From the NCBI GenBank assembly GCA_002919305.1, contig PKFB01000022.1:1-64000 (forward strand): DNA of 64,000 nt, in the 5' to 3' direction. The notes under the pieces are model-generated. The model was not told the origin of the DNA and did not search any database. It was given only the letters and a program-made list of their open reading frames with translations. The position numbers were made by a program, and so were the translations under genes. This document shows positions 21,120 through 29,833 of this stretch, in pieces. The first letter of the stretch is position 1; the number at the start of each line of letters is the position of its first letter. This DNA is from Actinomycetales bacterium. Its GTDB lineage: Bacteria; Actinomycetota; Actinomycetes; Mycobacteriales; Micromonosporaceae.

Positions 21120-23435
21120 GTGGTCCTGGTCAGCGGGGAGCGGGTGAGGATCCGCGTCGAGGGCGTTGTCCAAGGGGTCGGGTTCCGGCCGTTCGTGTAC
21201 AGCCTGGCCCGGGAGTACGGCCTGGCTGGCTTCGTCGGTAACGACACCGGGGGAGTCTTCCTGGAAGCAGAGGGAGACCCCGCCGCGCTGTCGGCTTTTG
21301 TGGCGGCTCTCAGTCAACGCGCGCCGGCGCTGGCGCGCGTGGAACGGGTCACCGTCGACGCGGTGCCGCCAACGGGGCGGCCTGGCTTTCACATCATCCC
21401 CAGTGTCGACGGCGGGAGCCGGGGTACGCTGCTTCCACCGGATACCGCGACCTGCCCCGACTGTCTCGCGGAGCTGTCAAATCCGTCGGACCGACGCTAC
21501 GGTTACCCGTTCATCAACTGCGTCAACTGCGGTCCGCGGTTCACGGTCGTCACGGATCTTCCCTACGACCGCCGCACCACGACGATGGTCGACTTTCCAC
21601 TCTGCACAGCCTGCGCCGCCGAGTACGCGGACCCCGCCGATCGTCGTTTCCACGCTGAACCAACGTGCTGCCCAGACTGCGGCCCCACGCTACGTTTCCT
21701 CAACACCGCCGGAGAACCGGTGCCCGGGGACCCGGTGGATACCGCGGTGCACTGGCTACGGGCCGGCCGGATTCTCGCGGTGAAAGGGCTGGGCGGCTAC
21801 CACCTCGCGGTGCGCGCCGCCGACGAGCAGGCCGTGGCGACCCTGCGTACCCGCAAGTACCGGGGGGACAAGCCCTTCGCGGTGATGGTCGCCGATCTGG
21901 AGGCGGCCCGCGCGTTGGTAGAGGTGACCCCGCCAGATGAGCAAGTGCTCACGGGGCCCCACCGTCCGGTCGTGCTGCTTCCACGGCGCCCCACCGCTCC
22001 GGTCGCCACGGCGGTGGCGCCCGGGGACCGGAACTTGGGCATCATGCTGCCGTACACGCCGCTGCATCATTTGCTGGCCACCCGACTTGGAGAACCGTTC
22101 GTCCTCACCAGCGGCAACATCTCAGACGAGCCGATCATCCACCGCGACGACGAGGCTCGACAGCGACTCGCCTCGCTCGTGGACGGCTTCCTGCTTCACA
22201 ACCGTCGGATTCACGCACGCATCGATGACTCGGTAGTCCGGGTGTTCCGGGGCCGGGAACTGCCGATACGGCGGGCCCGAGGCTACGTGCCGACACCGGT
22301 GACGGTGCCGTGGCGCTTTGAACGGCCGGTGTTGGCGTGCGGTGCGGAGCTGAAGAACACCTTCTGCGTCGCTGAGCAGCGGCACGTGTTTCTGTCGCCC
22401 CACATTGGGGACCTGGAGAACTATGAAACGCTGCGCGCCTTCACCGATGGAATCGCGCACATGTGCCGCCTGTTCCGGATCCAACCGCGTCTGATCGCGC
22501 ACGACCTGCACCCGGAGTACCTGTCGACGAAGTACGCGGTGGGGCGTGAGGATGTCGAACGGGGCGAGGTGGAGCTGGTCGGCGTCCAGCATCACCACGC
22601 CCACATCGCCTCCTGTCTGGCCGACAACGGTGATCCCGGCCCGGTGATTGGGATCGCTTTCGACGGCCTGGGTTTCGGGACAGACGGCACCCTGTGGGGA
22701 GGCGAGCTGCTGGTGGCGGACCTGGTCGGGTTTGACCGGGTGGGGCACCTCGACGCGGTGCCCATGCCGGGTGGAGCCGCGGCGATACGTGAACCGTGGC
22801 GGATGGCGGCGGCGTACCTGGATGCCGTCTACGGCGACGCCCTCCCCGACCTGGAGATCGTCTGTCGACACGCGGACCGGTGGCCGGCGGTGCTGGCGCT
22901 GGCGCGTACCGGCGTGAACGCGCCCCGAACCTCAAGCGCCGGGCGACTGTTCGATGCTGTCTCAGCGCTCTTGGGTCTGCGTGACACCGTCACCTACGAA
23001 GGGCAGGCGGCGGTCGCACTGGAGCAGCGGGCCTGTGCCGAGGAACGGGGCGGCTATCGAGTCGGGGACGGCGCGGATGATGACCATAGGCCACTGGCCG
23101 GGGTGGGGTACGAGCTGATCCGGTGTGTGGTTGAGGATGTCCTGTCCGGGGTGGACCCCGGGCGGATCGCCGCGCGGTTCCACCACGGCTTGGCGGACGC
23201 GGTGGTTCAGGCAGCGGAGGTGGTACGTGGACGCACCGGGCTGACCACCGCCGCGCTGTCCGGTGGTGTCTTCCAGAACATGTTTCTGCTTGAGCTGGTC
23301 GTGTCCGGGCTCCAGGAGCGCGGATTCCGGGTCCTGGTGCACTCGCGGGTGCCGCCCAACGACGGAGGGATTTGCCTGGGGCAGGCTGTCGTCGCCGCAG
23401 CCCGCGACCGGAGCCGGAGCGCCTCGGCGGTCTGA
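21120..23435 (+). CDS. hypF: Carbamoyltransferase HypF
   Basis: 771-aa enzyme that converts carbamoyl phosphate into a carbamoyl-adenylate and passes it to HypE for making the cyanide ligands of the NiFe site. Domains in order: acylphosphatase (GVVQGVGFRPFVY, about 14-26), two zinc fingers (CPDC..CVNC and CTAC..CCPDC), a YrdC-like domain (about 205-395), and a Kae1-like domain with HHHAHIASC and SGGVFQNMFLLE. The GTG at 21120 follows GAGG by a short gap and gives the normal N-terminus; a longer frame overlaps the SIS gene. Last gene of the plus arm; converges with hypE, with only 75 bp and a weak hairpin (GGCGCC/GGTGCC near 23459-23474) between. Confidence 0.96.
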   Translation: MVLVSGERVRIRVEGVVQGVGFRPFVYSLAREYGLAGFVGNDTGGVFLEAEGDPAALSAFVAALSQRAPALARVERVTVDAVPPTGRPGFHIIPSVDGGSRGTLLPPDTATCPDCLAELSNPSDRRYGYPFINCVNCGPRFTVVTDLPYDRRTTTMVDFPLCTACAAEYADPADRRFHAEPTCCPDCGPTLRFLNTAGEPVPGDPVDTAVHWLRAGRILAVKGLGGYHLAVRAADEQAVATLRTRKYRGDKPFAVMVADLEAARALVEVTPPDEQVLTGPHRPVVLLPRRPTAPVATAVAPGDRNLGIMLPYTPLHHLLATRLGEPFVLTSGNISDEPIIHRDDEARQRLASLVDGFLLHNRRIHARIDDSVVRVFRGRELPIRRARGYVPTPVTVPWRFERPVLACGAELKNTFCVAEQRHVFLSPHIGDLENYETLRAFTDGIAHMCRLFRIQPRLIAHDLHPEYLSTKYAVGREDVERGEVELVGVQHHHAHIASCLADNGDPGPVIGIAFDGLGFGTDGTLWGGELLVADLVGFDRVGHLDAVPMPGGAAAIREPWRMAAAYLDAVYGDALPDLEIVCRHADRWPAVLALARTGVNAPRTSSAGRLFDAVSALLGLRDTVTYEGQAAVALEQRACAEERGGYRVGDGADDDHRPLAGVGYELIRCVVEDVLSGVDPGRIAARFHHGLADAVVQAAEVVRGRTGLTTAALSGGVFQNMFLLELVVSGLQERGFRVLVHSRVPPNDGGICLGQAVVAAARDRSRSASAV

Positions 23436-23510
23436 CGGACCCGAGCCGTCGACCGCCGGCGCCTCCCGGTGCCGTCCGGTGTCGTCTGAGCGGTCCGAAC
23501 AATGTGCGGA

Positions 23511-24617
23511 TCAGCAGATCCGGGGCAGCGGGTCCCCGACCAGGGTGTCCACGACCCGCGTCCCCCCGAACGCGGTGCGCAGTAGTACCAGCCCAGGCGG
23601 ATCGTCCGTGACGTGGCCGATGACCGCGGCCTGCTCACCGAGGGGGTGAGCCCGCAGCGCCGCCACCGCCGCGTCGGCGTACGCACCGTCCACTACGGCG
23701 ATGAAACGCCCCTCGCAGGCCACGTAGAGCGGGTCAATGCCGAGGAGTTCACAGGCACCGTGCACCGCGGGGCGCACCGGTATGGCGGTTTCGTCGATGA
23801 CGACACCGACCCGCGCCGCCCGCGCCACTTCATTGAGGACGGTCGCCACCCCACCACGGGTGGCGTCACGGAGCAGATGAACCGCACTGACCGCGTCCAG
23901 CAGAGCTCCGACGACACCGTGTAGCGCCGCGGTGTCCGAGGTGATATCGGCTTCGATGTCGAGCTCGCCGCGGGCGATCATAATCGTGACGCCGTGATCG
24001 CCGATCGGCCCGGAGACGATCACGGCGTCACCGGGCCGGACCTGCCCGGTCCCCAACGTGACCGGGCGCTCCAGAACGCCGATGCCTGCCGTGGTGATGT
24101 AGCAGCCGTCGGCCCGGCCCCGCTGCACCACCTTGGTGTCACCGGTGACCACATGGACTCCGGCGCGCGTCGCCGCGGCGGCCATGGAGGCGGTGATCCG
24201 CCGTAGATCAGCGACGGAGAAGCCCTCTTCAAGAATGAAACCGGCCGACAGGTACAGCGGACGGGCACCACTGACCACGAGATCGTTGATCGTGCCGTTG
24301 ACGGCGAGGTCACCGATGTCCCCGCCGGGGAAGAACAGCGGTGACACGACAAACGAGTCGGTGGTGAACGCCAGCCGGCCACCGGCCACCGACACGACGG
24401 CTCCGTCGTCAAGCTCGTCCAGGATCGGGTTACTGAAGGCCTCCAAGAACAGCCCCTCCACCAGGGCGTGAGTCGCCTTCCCACCCGCGCCATGGGCGAG
24501 TGTGATCCGCTCGTCCCGCACCTTCGGCTTGCGTTGGCGAAGTTGTTCGATACGCTCCAGCACCCGCCGTTCCCGAGTGGCGTCCCCGGCCCGGTCGACC
24601 TCGTGTTCGAGCGTCAT
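23511..24617 (-). CDS. hypE: Hydrogenase maturation protein HypE
   Basis: 368-aa PurM-like ATPase that dehydrates the carbamoyl group on its C-terminal Cys to a thiocyanate. The C-terminus ends DPLPRIC, the conserved cyanide-carrying cysteine. RITLAHGAGGKATHALVEGL, GALLDAVSAVHLLRDATRGG and the Gly-rich ATP site are as expected. The ATG at 24617 overlaps the hypD stop (ATGA); a longer in-frame start at 24680 would lie inside hypD. Last gene of the minus-strand hydrogenase unit. Confidence 0.96.
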   Translation of the reverse strand: MTLEHEVDRAGDATRERRVLERIEQLRQRKPKVRDERITLAHGAGGKATHALVEGLFLEAFSNPILDELDDGAVVSVAGGRLAFTTDSFVVSPLFFPGGDIGDLAVNGTINDLVVSGARPLYLSAGFILEEGFSVADLRRITASMAAAATRAGVHVVTGDTKVVQRGRADGCYITTAGIGVLERPVTLGTGQVRPGDAVIVSGPIGDHGVTIMIARGELDIEADITSDTAALHGVVGALLDAVSAVHLLRDATRGGVATVLNEVARAARVGVVIDETAIPVRPAVHGACELLGIDPLYVACEGRFIAVVDGAYADAAVAALRAHPLGEQAAVIGHVTDDPPGLVLLRTAFGGTRVVDTLVGDPLPRIC

Positions 24618-25741
24618 ACCCGTGTCGCCTCCATGACTCGCCGCCGTGTGAAACGGCCGAAGTTGTAGTAGGCCGCGCACGCCCCCTCAGACGAGACCAT
24701 GCAGGTCCCGATGGGGGTCTCCGGGGTACAGGCGGTGCCGAACACCTTGCACTCCCAGGGTTTGAGGACACCCTTGAGCACCTCGCCGCACTGGCAGGCC
24801 TTCGGATCCGCCACCCGCACCCCGGGCACCTCGAAACGTTGTTCGGCGTCGTACGCCGCGTACTCCTCCCGAAGCCGCAGGGCCGAATGCGAGATGAAAC
24901 CGAGCCCACGCCACTCGAAGTACGGGCGCAGGTGCATGACCCGGTTGATCGCCTCCAACGCCCGTGGATTGCCGTCCCAGGGCACCACCCGGGTGTATTG
25001 GTTCTCCACCTCACAGCGCCCCTCGGCGAGCTGACTGAGCAGCATGTGGACCGACCGCAGGATGTCCAGCGGCTCGAATCCGGCGCACACCACAGGCTTG
25101 CCGTAGTCGCGGGCGATGAATTCGTACGGCCGGCATCCGATGACGGCGGAGACGTGACCGGGGCCGATGAAACCGTCCAGGCGCAGATCCGGGGAGTCCA
25201 GGATCGCTTTGATCGCCGGGAGGATCATTACGTGGTTGCAGAAGACGGAGAAGTTGTCGATCCCTTCACGGGCCGCCCGCAGCACGGTCATCGCGGTCGA
25301 CGGTGCGGTGGTCTCGAATCCGATCGCCATGAAGACGACCTGACGGTCGGGGTTGTCCCGGGCGATCCGTAGGGCATCCAACGGGGAGTACACCATCCGG
25401 ATGTCCGCGCCGGCCGCCTTGGCGTCGAGGAAAGAGCCCCGCCCGCCGGGGACCCGCATCATGTCGCCGAACGACGTCATGATGACGCCCGGTTGTTCAG
25501 CGATGGCGATCGCGTCGTCCACCCGCCCCATGGGGATCACACAGACCGGACAGCCCGGTCCGTGCACCAGGGAGACGGTCTCCGGCAGATAGTCCTCCAA
25601 CCCGTGTTTGTAGATGGTGTGTGTATGGCCGCCGCAAACCTCCATGAAGGTGTACCGCCGTCCTGGTTCACACAACGCGGCGATCCGGGCGGCGAGGGCC
25701 CGGGCGGTTGCGGCATCGCGGTATTCGTTGACAAAACGCAT
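24614..25741 (-). CDS. hypD: Hydrogenase maturation protein HypD
   Basis: 375-aa [4Fe-4S] scaffold on which, with HypC, the Fe(CN)2CO unit is assembled. Visible signatures: FMEVCGGHTHTIYKHG, LVHGPGCPVCVIPMGRVD, GFETTAPSTA, CNHVMILPAI, GFIGPGHVS and the C-terminal cluster cysteines (CQCGEVLKG, WECKVFGTACTPETPIGTCMVSSEGACAAYY). AAGGAGA lies upstream of the ATG. Sits between hypC and hypE; overlaps hypE by 4 bp. Confidence 0.97.
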   Translation of the reverse strand: MRFVNEYRDAATARALAARIAALCEPGRRYTFMEVCGGHTHTIYKHGLEDYLPETVSLVHGPGCPVCVIPMGRVDDAIAIAEQPGVIMTSFGDMMRVPGGRGSFLDAKAAGADIRMVYSPLDALRIARDNPDRQVVFMAIGFETTAPSTAMTVLRAAREGIDNFSVFCNHVMILPAIKAILDSPDLRLDGFIGPGHVSAVIGCRPYEFIARDYGKPVVCAGFEPLDILRSVHMLLSQLAEGRCEVENQYTRVVPWDGNPRALEAINRVMHLRPYFEWRGLGFISHSALRLREEYAAYDAEQRFEVPGVRVADPKACQCGEVLKGVLKPWECKVFGTACTPETPIGTCMVSSEGACAAYYNFGRFTRRRVMEATRV

Positions 25742-25829
25742 GCGGGCACCGTCTCCTTAGGAGCGTTATCCAGAACCGTGGTCGGTGATCGGTGGCAGCG
25801 CTGTGGGGTTGGGCTCTGAATCAGGGCTC

Positions 25830-26102
25830 TCAGGTGATGTCGGATTCGGCGAGCGCACGCAATTCGTCGGTGTATGCCTCTCCGAGGCCGTTCAACATCT
25901 CCAACGTGGCCGCCGCCTCGGCTTCGTCGATTTTCGACAGGGCGAACCCGACGTGGATGAGTACCCAGTCCCCGACGCGTACCTCGTCTTTGTCGAGCAG
26001 ACCGATGTTGACCGCCCGCCGGACCCCCGCCACGTCTACCGTGGCGAGATCGTCGCGTCCGGCGTGGAGGTCGACGATCTCGCCCGGAATCCCCAAACAC
26101 AT
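25830..26102 (-). CDS. hypC: Hydrogenase maturation chaperone HypC
   Basis: 90 aa beginning MCLGIPGEIV, the canonical N-terminal Cys2 that binds the iron precursor and the large subunit, followed by the small beta-barrel (VDVAGVRRAVNIGLLDKDEVRVGDWVLIHVGFALSKID). It lies 88 bp upstream of hypD, its partner. It differs from the HypC-like protein at 19851, which has a long extension. The usual reading is that one HypC serves large-subunit loading; which one serves which step cannot be told here. Confidence 0.95.
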   Translation of the reverse strand: MCLGIPGEIVDLHAGRDDLATVDVAGVRRAVNIGLLDKDEVRVGDWVLIHVGFALSKIDEAEAAATLEMLNGLGEAYTDELRALAESDIT

Positions 26103-26126
26103 CGGCTCATTCGCCTCTTTCGAAGG

Positions 26127-26237
26127 TCACATGCTTCGAATCTTCAGGTAACGCCTCATCGCGGGCAGTTCTCGCCAGAACATGACGATGACCGCGGCGC
26201 TGACTAGTCCAGCCAGCACTGTCAGTGATTTGCGCAT
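26127..26237 (-). CDS. 36-aa membrane microprotein in the hydrogenase unit
   Basis: MRKSLTVLAGLVSAAVIVMFW followed by a basic tail (RELPAMRRYLKIRSM). One transmembrane helix with the charged tail on one side. GGAGGTGG lies just before the ATG, so translation is likely. From memory it resembles the small family called DUF6893, found next to actinobacterial hydrogenases; that link needs a search. It may anchor or scaffold the otherwise soluble hydrogenase at the membrane. Function unproven. Confidence 0.7.
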   Translation of the reverse strand: MRKSLTVLAGLVSAAVIVMFWRELPAMRRYLKIRSM

Positions 26238-26271
26238 CGGTACCACCTCCGAGTCATTTCGGTTTGTCTGA

Positions 26272-26475
26272 TCAGCCGGGCGGCAGGTTGGGCATGTCCG
26301 GCAGGATCGGCTCGTGATCCTTCGGCTGGACACCGGTTGAGCGACGCGCATCCACCGTCCCGTCGGAGTGGTGTCCTTTTTGGCGCTTCTTGGGGCTGTT
26401 ACCCTCCTCCACCCCGGGGGTGTGCGCCGAGGCGTCCAGCTTGACGTCGGGTTTTCCTACTCGGATCTCCGCCAT
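26272..26475 (-). CDS. 67-aa conserved small hydrophilic protein
   Basis: Charged, glycine- and proline-containing sequence (MAEIRVGKPDVKLDASAHTPG ... TVDARRSTGVQPKDHEPI...MPNLPPG) without a hydrophobic segment, probably partly disordered. A good AGGAAAGGA sequence precedes the ATG. Sits between the DUF5947-like gene and the 36-aa membrane protein in the same orientation. I recognise it only as a recurrent companion of actinobacterial group 1h hydrogenases; no biochemical role is known to me. Confidence 0.7.
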   Translation of the reverse strand: MAEIRVGKPDVKLDASAHTPGVEEGNSPKKRQKGHHSDGTVDARRSTGVQPKDHEPILPDMPNLPPG

Positions 26476-26533
26476 CGCTGTGTCCTTTCCTGTGGGGCGT
26501 TTCGTGAGTCGTCTCTGTCCATCCGACCCGTCC

Positions 26534-27295
26534 TTAAGCGTTGGACCAGTTCTGTACCCAGTCCGGTGACGGAGCGTGCGAGCGGTCCGGTAATGGGGCC
26601 GGGGTTGTGCTCCACTGATCGACTCGGTCGCACGGGGCGGCGCCCTCGGCCCGTTGGGCCAGCTCGTGGAAGAAAGCGGCGACCTCCCGCCACACCGCGC
26701 CGCCGGTCATCCCCCGCCAGTGACGGCGAAGCGTCGCGGTCAGCCGGTAGCAGTCATCCAGCGGGACCAGCCAGTACTCGTCACCGCCGCGGTCAAAGGA
26801 GCGCTCCGTGAGGCTCGCCTCCCCGGTGGCGGGAGAGCGGTCCCGGGTCCACATCAGAAAGGCCTCAACCCGGGCGGCCAGCCCGGCCAGGATCGGGAAG
26901 CGGGTCTCGAGGGCGCGCCAGACCGTCGTGTCGACCGAGGCTCCGGTCACCCCCAACGGGCCGGGATAGTGCGCCCACACCTGGCCGTCCTCCCGCTTCA
27001 CGAAGCACGCCAGGCCGACCGGCACCGCGAGCCCTGCAGCCGACAGATCCGCCGCCCGGATGGTGGACAACCGAACTCGACGGGTGGGGATCAGCCGGTA
27101 GCGGTCACCGCCCGCCGCGTCACGGTCGAACAGCAGCGAACATGGTGTGCAGACGCACAACAGGTTCTCGTCGTGCCCGTCCCACACATGGCGGTGCTGC
27201 GCGTCGATGACACCGGCGCACATCCCGCAGCGCTCAACCGTCGACAGGCGACGCTTGGCCGCTCGCTCGATCACCCGGCGCAGCGCCTCCGTCAT
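26534..27295 (-). CDS. DUF5947-like protein with N-terminal Cys4 site
   Basis: 253 aa. The N-terminal ~55 residues carry CGMCAG (24-29) and CVCTPC, a probable zinc ribbon, followed by an alpha/beta region with several Trp residues (EDGQVWAHYPGP, MWTRDRSP, DEYWLVPLDDCYRL). From memory this matches the actinobacterial hydrogenase-linked family DUF5947. The start ATG overlaps the NifU-like stop (ATGA), so it is made together with it. The Cys pairs and its place next to a NifU-like protein make a metal or Fe-S handling role plausible, but this is inference. Confidence 0.75.
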   Translation of the reverse strand: MTEALRRVIERAAKRRLSTVERCGMCAGVIDAQHRHVWDGHDENLLCVCTPCSLLFDRDAAGGDRYRLIPTRRVRLSTIRAADLSAAGLAVPVGLACFVKREDGQVWAHYPGPLGVTGASVDTTVWRALETRFPILAGLAARVEAFLMWTRDRSPATGEASLTERSFDRGGDEYWLVPLDDCYRLTATLRRHWRGMTGGAVWREVAAFFHELAQRAEGAAPCDRVDQWSTTPAPLPDRSHAPSPDWVQNWSNA

Positions 27296-28023
27296 CTACC
27301 GGCACCCCCCTGTGCCGTCTTCGCGGACCCCGCCGCAAGGACGGCGGGCGTACCCTGGGTCGCTTCGGCTCCGTCGGTGCTGGCGCCACGCTGGGGTGTC
27401 TCACCATGCCCTGCCGTCTCGCTAGGGGCGGCCACGGCGGTGGCGGTACCGGCGGTCGCCTGTACTGCAGCGGCCTGTCCTGGCCGGTGGCGCAGGGCGG
27501 TGACCGGAATCAGCGGCGGGGCCGGCGTGGCCGTGACCACCTCGACGTCGGACAGCTCCGGCGCCACCGTCAACACCTGCTCCCGGATCAGGTCGTGCGG
27601 CACGGCAGCGGAACCACAGTGGCCGCACGACCTCGTCGAGACGGTGAGCTGCGCGACGCGGTCCCGGACAGCGATCTGCTTGATCTCCACCCCCTGGGAC
27701 CGCAGCGCCGGCCGGAGATCGTCGACCGCGCGGATGACGCGCCGCTCCACCGAATGCGGGTGGATACGGTGCAACAGCAACAGGTGTCGCAGCAGCTCGT
27801 CGTCGGTGAGGCGATCGAGCAGCCCGGGAGCATCGGCGGCATGGTCGACGACGCGGGCCAGCGCCTCGCCGTAGATCCCGGTCAGGCCCTCGAGGGCCTC
27901 CATGGCCAGCTCGGCGGTACGCCCAGGAATTCGCTCCAGCTGGGCCAGCCTGTCGTCCAGCCGCATCAGCAGCTGTTCGACAGCGGCGTCACCGAGGCGC
28001 TCGGGCCCTGCGTGGTCAGCCAT
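27292..28023 (-). CDS. NifU-like protein of the hydrogenase unit
   Basis: 243 aa. An N-terminal helical region (~100 residues), then a NifU C-terminal-like domain with one CxxC (STRSCGHCGSAAVPHDLIREQVLTVAPELSDVEV), then a low-complexity Ala/Thr/Gly tail of ~70 residues. NifU C-terminal domains carry transient Fe-S clusters, so it may supply or repair clusters of the small subunit. The ATG overlaps the large-subunit stop by 8 bp (ATGGCTGA), giving strong translational coupling. A longer frame running into the large subunit was rejected. Confidence 0.85.
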   Translation of the reverse strand: MADHAGPERLGDAAVEQLLMRLDDRLAQLERIPGRTAELAMEALEGLTGIYGEALARVVDHAADAPGLLDRLTDDELLRHLLLLHRIHPHSVERRVIRAVDDLRPALRSQGVEIKQIAVRDRVAQLTVSTRSCGHCGSAAVPHDLIREQVLTVAPELSDVEVVTATPAPPLIPVTALRHRPGQAAAVQATAGTATAVAAPSETAGHGETPQRGASTDGAEATQGTPAVLAAGSAKTAQGGAGR

Positions 28024-29812
28024 GGGAGGCGCCGAACATCGGTGAGTGGATCTTTTTGAGGGTACGCCCGCCCCCGACGTACATATGCACCCCGCACGGC
28101 AGGCACGGATCGAAGCTGCGTACCGCGCGCATAATGTCGATGCCTTTGAAATCGTCCGGTCCGTTTTCCTCGAAGATCGGGGTGTTTTGAATCGCGTCCT
28201 CATACGGGCCGGGCGTGCCGAAGCTGTCGCGTGGACTGCCGTTCCAGGGAGTCGGCGGATAGGGGTGATAGTTGGCGATCTTGCCGTCCCGGATCACCAG
28301 GTGATGGGATAGCACGCCCCGGACCGCTTCATGGAAACCACAGCCGATAGCCTCGTCCGGCACCTCAAAGTTGGTGAAGACCTTCATATCACCGCCGCGG
28401 ACCCGCTCCATGGCCCGTTCCAGGAAGTACAGCGCCATCGCCGCCGCATAGGCGATGAAGTAGGCCCGGGAACGATCCCGTTCGATGGCGTTCGACCAGG
28501 GCGGAATGCGCCACTCGAACGTCATCTCAGGGAGCTTCTCGCTCTTCGGCAACGAGATCTGTACGCTGTGTCCGGTCGACTTGACATATGGGGTGTTCAC
28601 CATATTCGCCAACGCGGTCACGTACAGCCGGGCGAAACAACCACCCCCGGTGTCCAACGCGAGGTGTTCACCGGTCTCCTTGTGGAACCAGCGCGGGCTC
28701 ATCACCCAGCTGTATTTGTCATTGAAATCGCGCTTGCCGGGGTCGGGCAGCGTGGTCTGGTTCCACGGGTGCCGAATGTCGACCGGGTTGCCGAGCGGGT
28801 CCCGGGTGACGAAAGGCTCCTCATCCACCCAGTCCCGGTAGTAGGAGCTGCCCAGCAGAATGCGGATGCCGAGATTAATGTCGATCAGATCGGTGGTGAT
28901 CAATTGGTCGTCGACGACGATGCCGGGGGTGACATACATCGCCCGTCCCCATTCGGTCATGGTCTCGTAGCGATAGTCCACGACCTCGGGGTCCTGGAAC
29001 GCGCCCCAACAACCGAGAAGAACACGGCGACGACCAACCTCCTCGTAGCCAGGCAGGGCCTGGTACCAGAAGTTGAAAATGTCGTCGTTCATGGCGACGG
29101 CCTGCTTGATGAAGTCGAGGATGCTGATCAGCCGGCTGAGGTAATCGGTGAACACCGTCGGCTCAGGCATCGTGCCGACCCCGCCGGGATACACGGTCGA
29201 CGGGTGGACATGCCGCCCTTCCATAAGGCAGAACATTTCCCGCGTGACGCGGCTGACCCGCAGCGCCTCTTTGTAGATCTCGCCCTCGAAGGGGTTGAAA
29301 GCGCGCATCAGGTCGGCGATCGTTCGATAGCCGTGAATGTTCCGGTTTGGCGCCTCGGTGTTTTCGGCCCGGGCGAGCACACTCGGATTGGTCTGCCGGA
29401 CCATCGCTTCGCAGAAGTCGACGAAGACGAGATTGTCTTGGAAGAGAGTGTGGTCGAACATGTACTCGGCGGCTTCACCGAGATTGATGATCCACTCCCC
29501 GAGCGGGGGATTTTTAATGCCGTACGCCATGTTCTGTGCGTACACCGAGCACGTGGTGTGGTTGTCCCCGCAGATACCGCAGATCCGGCTGGTAATGAAG
29601 CCGGCGTCACGCGGATCCTTACCTTTCATAAATACCGAGTAGCCACGAAACAACGATGAGGTGGTGTGGCACTCGACCACTTCACGATTGGCGAAATCAA
29701 TCTTCGTGTAGATACCGAGGTTCCCGATGATCCGAGTGATCGGATCCCACGCCATCTCGGTGAGCGTGCCGCCCGGCCCGCCGGCGGCCCGCCGTTCCTC
29801 CGTCGCTGTCAC
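28016..29812 (-). CDS. hhyL: Group 1h [NiFe]-hydrogenase large subunit
   Basis: 598 aa. The NiFe site is held by RICGICGDNH (Cys78, Cys81) and DPCLPCGVH (Cys570, Cys573). The 22 residues after His576 should be removed by the protease encoded at 31329. The sequence closely matches what I recall of the actinobacterial high-affinity uptake hydrogenase Hhy (for example HGYRTI, CLMEGRHVHPSTVYPGGVGT, GIDIMRAVRSFDPCLPCG), which oxidises atmospheric H2 during starvation. The start is GTG with GGGAGGAAG upstream. It follows the small-subunit gene by 21 bp. Soluble or peripherally membrane-bound; no export signal on either subunit. Confidence 0.95.
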   Translation of the reverse strand: MTATEERRAAGGPGGTLTEMAWDPITRIIGNLGIYTKIDFANREVVECHTTSSLFRGYSVFMKGKDPRDAGFITSRICGICGDNHTTCSVYAQNMAYGIKNPPLGEWIINLGEAAEYMFDHTLFQDNLVFVDFCEAMVRQTNPSVLARAENTEAPNRNIHGYRTIADLMRAFNPFEGEIYKEALRVSRVTREMFCLMEGRHVHPSTVYPGGVGTMPEPTVFTDYLSRLISILDFIKQAVAMNDDIFNFWYQALPGYEEVGRRRVLLGCWGAFQDPEVVDYRYETMTEWGRAMYVTPGIVVDDQLITTDLIDINLGIRILLGSSYYRDWVDEEPFVTRDPLGNPVDIRHPWNQTTLPDPGKRDFNDKYSWVMSPRWFHKETGEHLALDTGGGCFARLYVTALANMVNTPYVKSTGHSVQISLPKSEKLPEMTFEWRIPPWSNAIERDRSRAYFIAYAAAMALYFLERAMERVRGGDMKVFTNFEVPDEAIGCGFHEAVRGVLSHHLVIRDGKIANYHPYPPTPWNGSPRDSFGTPGPYEDAIQNTPIFEENGPDDFKGIDIMRAVRSFDPCLPCGVHMYVGGGRTLKKIHSPMFGASHG

Positions 29813-29833
29813 TGTCGCTTCCTCCCTTGACTG

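Noticed and set aside
28331..29659. 442-codon open frame antisense to the hydrogenase large subunit
   Set aside because: The large subunit is unmistakable on the other strand; this frame has no family features.
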